A stretch of DNA of 8,132 nucleotides from CAZCBD01 sp964496755. Lineage in GTDB: Bacteria > Bacteroidota > Ignavibacteria > Ignavibacteriales > Melioribacteraceae. The position numbers and the translations under genes are program-made. Positions within the stretch are counted from its first letter, which is position 1, and each line of letters begins with the position of its first letter. The stretch covers positions 1 to 8,132 of the forward strand of contig CAZCBD010000129.1 in assembly GCA_964496755.1 (NCBI GenBank). The letters are read 5' to 3'. This document shows positions 1 to 5,800 of the stretch, in pieces. Below the pieces are notes generated by a model, which did no database searches, was not told the DNA's origin, and saw nothing but the letters and a program-made list of their open reading frames with translations.

Positions 1-672
1 GGCTCAAGTTTGGTTGAAAGCCGAGGTGTGTTAATTGGAGGCATACCCGGTGTAGCTCCGGCGGCTGTTGTTATTATTGGTGCAGGTGAAGTTGGTTTGC
101 AAGCAGCACGTGCAGCACACAATCGAGGAGCACAGGTAATCGTACTCGATCAAAATGTTGATAAACTTGAAGAAGTGGAAAATTTAATTTCTAAAAATAT
201 TACTACGGTTGCTTCTAATCCATATACCATTGCACGAGGTGTTAAGTTTGCTGATATTTTAATTTGCGCAGCCAGAAATAAAAGCGGCGTGGTTCCGAAG
301 TTAGTTTCCGAAGATATGGTTAAATCTATGAAAAAAGGTGCGGTGATAGTTGATTTAGCCATTGACCATGGGGGTAATGTTGAAACTAGCAGACCGACTC
401 GTTTAACGGAACCGATATTTGTAAAGCACGGAGTAATTCACTATTGTGTTCCGAATATGCCGTCAACTGTGGCCAGGACGGCAACATACGGATTGATGAA
501 TTCTTCAATTGAATACATAAAACTTATTACTGAATTTGGAATTGAAAAGTCAATTTTAAGTAATAATAACTTGGCAAAAGCTGTTTGTACTATTAATGGT
601 GTTTGTGTAAATGAAATATTATCTGAAATCTACGGACTGGAATTACATACTTTAGAAGTTATACGGAAATAA
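1..672 (+). CDS. ald: Alanine dehydrogenase, C-terminal part (5' end outside window)
   Basis: NAD-dependent alanine dehydrogenase, a cytoplasmic enzyme that interconverts L-alanine with pyruvate and ammonium. The frame is open from base 1, so the TTG at position 10 is not the true start; 223 codons are present before the TAA. Visible landmarks, numbered in the fragment, are the Rossmann loop GAGEVG at residues 27-32, an acidic residue at the end of the second strand (Asp50, typical of NAD rather than NADP binding), VDLAIDHGG at 117-125 with the catalytic-type Asp122, and CVPNMP from 149 with Asn152. From memory of the Mycobacterium enzyme, Asp50, Asp122 and Asn152 match Asp198, Asp270 and Asn300 at one constant offset of 148. 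The full protein should therefore be about 371 residues, the usual length. The HYCVPNMPSTVART stretch resembles Bacteroidota-type Ald. The related NADP transhydrogenase alpha subunit is less likely given the Ald-type C-terminus. It is the first gene of a tight same-strand group. Confidence 0.93.
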   Translation, partial: GSSLVESRGVLIGGIPGVAPAAVVIIGAGEVGLQAARAAHNRGAQVIVLDQNVDKLEEVENLISKNITTVASNPYTIARGVKFADILICAARNKSGVVPKLVSEDMVKSMKKGAVIVDLAIDHGGNVETSRPTRLTEPIFVKHGVIHYCVPNMPSTVARTATYGLMNSSIEYIKLITEFGIEKSILSNNNLAKAVCTINGVCVNEILSEIYGLELHTLEVIRK

Positions 673-689
673 TTTAGAAGAGGGAAGTT

Positions 690-2036
690 ATGCCGATTGA
701 TGAAATGAGAATTAAAAAAAATGCAAGTTGGATACAAAATTATAATAAAAAGGTAGTTTCTTCGGATGAAGCTGTTAAATGCATAAAATCAGGAGATAAA
801 GTAATTGTACAACCCGGTTGTGCGGTACCCCACGAATTGGTTCGAGCTATGGTTCGAAGAAAAGATCAATTAGAGGGTGTGCAGGTTTATCATATTTTGG
901 CAGTTGGAGATTTACCTTATTTAAAACCAGAGATGGAAAAACACTTTAAACATACCGCTTTTTTTATTGGCGGAAATTCAAGAAAAGCTGTTAACGAAGG
1001 ACGTGCGGAATTTGTACCGATATTTTTATCCGAAGTTACTTTACTTTTTAAACGCGGTTTAATTGTGCCAGATGTTGCTTTCATTAATGTATCTCCTCCG
1101 GATGAGCATGGCTTTTGCAGCTACGGTATTGATGTAGGGAATATTAAAACTCCCGCAGAAAAATCTAAAATCGTAATAGCACAAATAAATGAAGAAATGC
1201 CAAGAGGTTTGGGCGATAGCTTTATTCACATTAATAGCATCGATTATATTGTAGAGCATACAGAAGAACTAACAGAACTTCCGCAAGTTGATCCTAATAC
1301 GGATCCTGAAATTCTTGCTATTTATGATAAAATCGGTGAACATGTTGCCGGCTTGGTTGAAGATGGTTCTACTTTGCAATTAGGAATAGGAGCAATTCCC
1401 GACTCCATTTTGAAATATCTGAAAAACAAAAAAAATCTTGGTATTCATACGGAAATGTTTTCAGATGGTTTAATTGAATTAGTTGATTCGGGTGTTATTA
1501 ATGGCGAAGAAAAAACTATTCACAAAGGGAAAATTATTGCCGGCTTTGTTTTAGGAACGCGTAGAGCTTTTGATTATTGTGATAATAATCCTGTAATGGA
1601 ATTTCACCGACAAGAATATGTAAACGATCCCTTTATTATTTCGCAAAACAAAAAAATGGTGGCAATTAATTCCTGTATTGAATTGGATTTAACCGGGCAG
1701 ATTTGCTCGGATTCAATAGGAACTAAATTTTATAGTGGCATTGGTGGGCAAGTGGATTTTGTGCGAGGTGCTGCAAAATCAGAAGGTGGCAAACCTATTA
1801 TTGCTGTGCCTTCAACTACAAAAGACGGCAAAATTTCAAGAATAGTTCCCATGCTTAAACCAGGGGCAGGGGTTGTTACCTCTCGTGGTGATATTCACTA
1901 TGTTGTAACCGAATATGGGGTTGCATATTTATTTGGTAAATCTATTCAAGATAGGGCAAAAGCTTTGATAAATATTGCCCACCCCAAGTTTAGGGATGAA
2001 TTAACTGAGTTTGCAAAAAAAACATACAAAATTTAA
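690..2036 (+). CDS. Acetyl-CoA hydrolase/transferase family protein (4-hydroxybutyrate CoA-transferase-like)
   Basis: Complete 448-residue cytoplasmic enzyme of the family that moves CoA from acyl-CoA to a free carboxylic acid, commonly using acetate or acetyl-CoA as partner. The N-terminal half has the family pattern DEAVKCIKSGDKV and, near residue 130, a VSPPDEHGFCSYG stretch. The C-terminal half holds the oxyanion-loop motif LGIGAIPD and HTEMFSDG, whose Glu255 is in the position of the catalytic glutamate that forms the glutamyl-CoA thioester. It also has GGQVDFVRGA and, near the end, TSRGDIHYVVTEYGVA. Length fits the 430-450 residue family. The ATG at 690 is preceded by a purine-rich AGAGGGAAG about 4 bases upstream, supporting this start; an internal Met at residue 6 is possible but less well placed. 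It lies 17 bases after ald and abuts the phosphatase, suggesting one transcript. The acid it uses (4-hydroxybutyrate, butyrate, succinate, propionate) cannot be read from the sequence, so no symbol is given. Confidence 0.92.
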   Translation: MPIDEMRIKKNASWIQNYNKKVVSSDEAVKCIKSGDKVIVQPGCAVPHELVRAMVRRKDQLEGVQVYHILAVGDLPYLKPEMEKHFKHTAFFIGGNSRKAVNEGRAEFVPIFLSEVTLLFKRGLIVPDVAFINVSPPDEHGFCSYGIDVGNIKTPAEKSKIVIAQINEEMPRGLGDSFIHINSIDYIVEHTEELTELPQVDPNTDPEILAIYDKIGEHVAGLVEDGSTLQLGIGAIPDSILKYLKNKKNLGIHTEMFSDGLIELVDSGVINGEEKTIHKGKIIAGFVLGTRRAFDYCDNNPVMEFHRQEYVNDPFIISQNKKMVAINSCIELDLTGQICSDSIGTKFYSGIGGQVDFVRGAAKSEGGKPIIAVPSTTKDGKISRIVPMLKPGAGVVTSRGDIHYVVTEYGVAYLFGKSIQDRAKALINIAHPKFRDELTEFAKKTYKI

Positions 2037-2723
2037 ATGATTGCTGTTATTGGTGATGTTCACGGGTGTTTTCATACACTCGTGAACTTATATAATAAAA
2101 TTAAAATCAAATATAAAGGCACCCGGATTTATTGTGTGGGCGATTTGGTTGATAGAGGTAGGTATTCTTTCGAGGTTATGAATTTCATTATGGAAGAAAG
2201 AATTTTATTTACCCCGGGAAATCACGATTATATGTTTGCTGATGGTGTTTTAGGACTTGAAAATGAATTTGCAAAAAATTGGGTTTATAATGGAATGGTT
2301 GAAACCATTGATTCTTACCGCGGAAACTTTGATCTTTTAACTGAACATGCCAAATTTATTAAACAAGCCCCGCTGTTTTATAATTTAAAGGATTGCTTTA
2401 TTTCTCATGCTGGAATTTCTATTTATTACGAAGATACTTTTTTACAAAGAGGATTAGAGACAATTTTGAAAACGGATATTTATGATGATTTGGAAAGTTC
2501 AACAGGTGTATTATGGACAAGAATGGATATACTGAATATTGGGAAATTACAAATAATTGGGCACACAAAACACAGAGAAATTGAATATGATCAAAAAGCA
2601 AATGCTGTTTTTGTAGATACAGGTTGTTACCATGGAAATAAACTTTCGGCCGTAATTGTTGATGAAAACAGAGTTATTGATGTTATGTTTTCCAAAACCG
2701 AAATAATTGATATTTCAATTTAG
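2037..2723 (+). CDS. PPP-type metallophosphatase (bacterial serine/threonine protein phosphatase-like)
   Basis: A 228-residue cytoplasmic phosphoesterase of the calcineurin-like superfamily, close to the compact bacterial PPP phosphatases (phage lambda, PrpA/PrpE type). The full di-metal signature is present: GDVHG at residues 6-10 (Asp7, His9), GDLVDRG at 35-41 (Asp36, Asp39, Arg40), GNHD at 61-64 (Asn62, His63), SHAGIS with His124, and IIGHT with His176, followed by VFVDTGCYHG. Nothing essential is missing. Such enzymes remove phosphate from Ser/Thr/Tyr proteins, while some relatives act on dinucleoside polyphosphates (ApaH-like), so the substrate is open. No signal peptide is seen. The ATG begins on the base after the CoA-transferase TAA, with no Shine-Dalgarno-like stretch in front, so translation is probably coupled to the upstream gene or leaderless in style. 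No cognate kinase is in the window. Codons 8-17 form a strong hairpin, listed separately. Confidence 0.9.
   Translation: MIAVIGDVHGCFHTLVNLYNKIKIKYKGTRIYCVGDLVDRGRYSFEVMNFIMEERILFTPGNHDYMFADGVLGLENEFAKNWVYNGMVETIDSYRGNFDLLTEHAKFIKQAPLFYNLKDCFISHAGISIYYEDTFLQRGLETILKTDIYDDLESSTGVLWTRMDILNIGKLQIIGHTKHREIEYDQKANAVFVDTGCYHGNKLSAVIVDENRVIDVMFSKTEIIDISI
2058..2087 (+). repeat. 12-bp near-perfect inverted repeat (RNA hairpin) inside the phosphatase 5' coding region
   Basis: Arms at 2058-2069 and 2076-2087 pair over 12 positions: 11 Watson-Crick pairs and one G-T (G-U in RNA) pair at 2065/2080. They enclose a 6-base loop (TTTCAT). The arms are more G+C-rich than their surroundings. The hairpin begins 21 bases after the first base of the start codon and covers codons 8-17, including the metal-ligand His9. 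No T-run follows on the + strand, so it does not look like an intrinsic terminator. The right arm contains the only CTC codon in the gene. Its role is unknown: it could affect ribosome loading, mRNA processing or stability between the CoA-transferase and phosphatase parts of the transcript, or it could be chance. Confidence 0.7.
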
Positions 2724-2766
2724 CATTAAATAGGAAAATGTATTTTTTTATCCCTATTAATATTTA

Positions 2767-2799
2767 ATTGCAATTTGAAAGTTTTTTGAATAATTTTTG
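2767..2799 (+). promoter_or_regulatory. Weak candidate Bacteroidota-type promoter before sprA
   Basis: The 140-base gap between the phosphatase and sprA contains TAATTTTTG at 2791-2799, one base longer than the Bacteroidota -7 consensus TAnnTTTG. An ATTG (three of four matches to the -33 TTTG) lies at 2767-2770, 20 bases upstream of it. This would start transcription near 2805 and leave a leader of about 60 bases before the GTG. Both elements are imperfect and the region is very A+T-rich, so a chance match is quite possible. Confidence 0.25.
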
Positions 2800-2811
2800 C
2801 CTACACATTTT

Positions 2812-2817
2812 AGGAGG
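2812..2817 (+). other. Isolated AGGAGG (Shine-Dalgarno-like) in the sprA leader
   Basis: A perfect AGGAGG stands 46 bases before the sprA GTG, too far for normal use. No ATG, GTG or TTG follows at ribosome-binding distance, and the sprA frame has a TAA at 2849-2851, so it cannot belong to an earlier sprA start. It may be a ribosome standby site, part of a leader structure, or coincidence. Confidence 0.35.
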
Positions 2818-2863
2818 CATTATAGAATATTTTATACTTTTTACTAATTAAAATTTTAGTGTT

Positions 2864-5800
2864 GTGAGATTAATAAAACTTAGAAGCTTTGCTAAATCTA
2901 TTTACATAAAAATTGTTTTGCTATTCGGATTTGTTTTAGCTTCAATAATATATCCTTATAATTCGTCAAAATCCGTTAACGAGAATTCGCTTAATTATTT
3001 TGATTCCTTTAACTACATTGTTCCTGATACCACTAAAGAACTAAGGGGTACGCTACCCGGTTTTATTTCCGATAGTGTTAAAAGTGTTTCAGTTGATTCT
3101 ATTAGAATAAAAAAAATGATGCAGGATTCAACTGCCAGATTGAAGTATTTTCATCATCAAAGAAAAGACAAACCCTATTTAAGCTTAGTTCCCAAAAAAA
3201 GATCGGCTTTTTTCACCAAGCCTTCTAAAAATAAACTTCGAAGAATTGTAATAATTGATTCAACAGGCCAAAAAGTTATAATTAAGCAAATGCTTGGTGA
3301 AATTGAGTTAAAACCCCGTTTGGAATTAAGCTTTGATGAATATATCAAATCAAAATCAAAAGCTTTACAAAGAAAATATTGGGAAGATAGAGCTTACAAA
3401 TATGAATTAAAATCTGCAAAAGATGATTTGGATAATTTGTTTGCCGATTTAACAAATATTAGAATTCCACTTCCAAGCAGTAAAGTTTTTAGCATTTTCG
3501 GGCCAAATGAAATTAAGATTAGAATTAACGGTGCGGTCGATATTTTAGGTGCGTGGAAAAACGAAACCGTAGAGGGATTAACTACAGCAGTTAACGGCAA
3601 TACAAAAAACGAACCCAATTTCAAGCAATCCGTTCAAATTAGTGTTGACGGGCAAATTGGTGATAAATTAAAAATTACTGCCGATTGGAATACGGAAAAT
3701 CAATTTCAATACGAAAATCAATTAAAAATAAAGTATACCGGTTATGATGACGAAATAGTGAAAAGTGTTGAAGCCGGTAATGTTTCAATGCAAACCACGC
3801 CTTTAATTGGTGGTAGTGAGGCTTTGTTTGGTATTAAAGCTTTGTTTCAATTCGGGCCTTTTAGTTTAACCGCACTTGCTTCGCAAAAGAAAGCCGAAAC
3901 GGAAGAAATTTCTATTAGCGGTGGTGCCGCAAGTCAAAAGTATGCTATTCGCGCATATAATTATGCAACAAACTTTTATTTTATTGATAAAGTTTTTGTT
4001 GATCAATCGCCCGACTTAAATATCTTTAACGAATATTTCGGCAAACCGACTTATACGGAAAATATCGAGCGTTCTAAGTATAGAATAAAAGAATTGGAAG
4101 TTTGGAAATCAACAACAACTATTTCTGTTGAAGGAAATGAAATTACTGCAAATGCATTTTTGGAATTGCCCAAAGTTGATATTAATGGTAACCTTTTAGA
4201 TGTTGGTGCCAAATCCTATGATGAATTAAGAACCGAAACAATTCCAATTACGGGTGAATCTGAAATTGGGCAGCGTTTTGTTCAAATGATTAACGGTAGC
4301 GATTATGATTTTAACCCGAATGTAGGATTTATTAATTTTAAAACTTCTTTGCAAAGAGAAGATGTTGTGGCAATTTATGTGCGCTTTGAAGGTCCTACAA
4401 AATCTCCGGACGATGACTGGGTTTATGGTGAAAAACTTTCCGATTTTATTTCTCAAGGCAATAATAGTGAAGAAAACAAAAATACCAGAAGAATATTAAA
4501 ATTAGTAAAACCTAAGAATCTAAATTCTAATTATAAAAAAGCCTGGAAGCTTCAGTTAAAAAGCATTTATTATGTTGGCGGCAGAAAATTAAATAAAGAT
4601 GCATTTAAATTACGCATTGAATATGAAGATCCTGCAAAAGAACCGACCGATGTATTAAATGGAGTTCCGTTAGTTAAATCTTTCGGATTAGATTACACGG
4701 ATGAATCCGGCCAAGGACAACCGGATGGTAAATTCGATTTTAGCTACCGTACAATAAACGGCGAAGAAGGATACATTATTTTTCCGGTACTTGAACCTTT
4801 TGGAAATAAGAATATACAAAATATCTTAGGCGATTCTATTAAATACGGCTTTCAAGAAATTTATGATACAACTCAAGTGGCTGCGCAAAAAAATAAGGCT
4901 AAGGATAGATTTGTTATAAAAGGAGAATATTCGGCTGCTTCATCTTCAACTTATCAAATTGGTTTTCAAGCGGTTGAAAATTCAGTTAAAGTTTACAACG
5001 GCTCTGTTGAACTGAAAGAAGGTGTCGATTATACGGTAGATTACATGATGGGACAAGTAAATATTACTAATCGAGATGCATTGGTTGCCGGTAATAATTT
5101 GCGGATTACTTATGAAAACAACGACTTAATTTCACTTGCTTCCAAATCACTGGTTGGTTTAAGAGGTATTTATAGTTTTAACAAGGATAATCAGCTGGGC
5201 TTCACTTTTATGAATTTGTCGCAGAAAACTTTAAGCGACAAAGTTAGAATAGGCGAAGAACCGATGAGTAATTCAATAATGGGTGCGGACTTTAAAACAA
5301 AAATTGATATACCCGTTATAACAAAAGGATTGCGGGAAGTTTTTCGAACCAATAAAATGTCTAACTTTTCCTTAAGTGGTGAAGTTGCTTATATGATGCC
5401 GGATCCGAATACAAAGAAATCTACAATTGCAAGCGATATAGGTAAAAGCGTAGCTTATATTGACGATTTTGAAGGTGCAAAAAAAATTATTCCTATTCCT
5501 GTAAATTATACCAGCTGGAAAGATTTGAGTGTGCCGTATTTATTTAACCAAGCAGATAAAATGAAGAATAAGTCTAACGCATATTGGTTTGGAATTATTG
5601 GGGGCGGAGTTCCTATAAGCGACATTTGGGGCGATAGAAAAGAGGCAAGGCGAAACCAAACCGTAAGTGTTATAGATATTATTTATAATCCTTTTGAAAG
5701 AGGCTCCTACAATATTAATCCCGAAATTGGTGATGTTACTAAAAACTGGGGCGGATTAATGACTCCTCTTTCTTCAACTGCAAATAATCTTATCGATGAA

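Noticed and set aside
10..12. TTG as start codon of alanine dehydrogenase
   Set aside because: The frame is open to base 1 with family-like residues before it, and about 148 N-terminal residues are missing by motif alignment, so the real start is upstream of the window.
150..362. Minus-strand open frames opposite ald, the CoA-transferase (1059-1259) and the phosphatase (2419-2601)
   Set aside because: Each is antisense to a confidently identified gene, with low-complexity translations and no start context.
2729..2758. Possible terminator after the phosphatase: AATAGG pairing with CCTATT around a T-rich stretch
   Set aside because: Only six pairs, an 18-base loop, and the T-run lies in the loop rather than after the stem. 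It does not fit an intrinsic terminator.
2819..2851. Ten-codon leader peptide beginning with ATT after AGGAGG
   Set aside because: ATT is a very rare initiator, it lies only one base after AGGAGG, and the peptide shows no attenuator-like residue runs.
3394..3624. Minus-strand open frame of 76 codons opposite sprA
   Set aside because: Lies wholly inside the clear SprA frame, matches no family I know, and is a shadow. The same holds for the minus-strand frames at 4226-4456 and 6007-6312.
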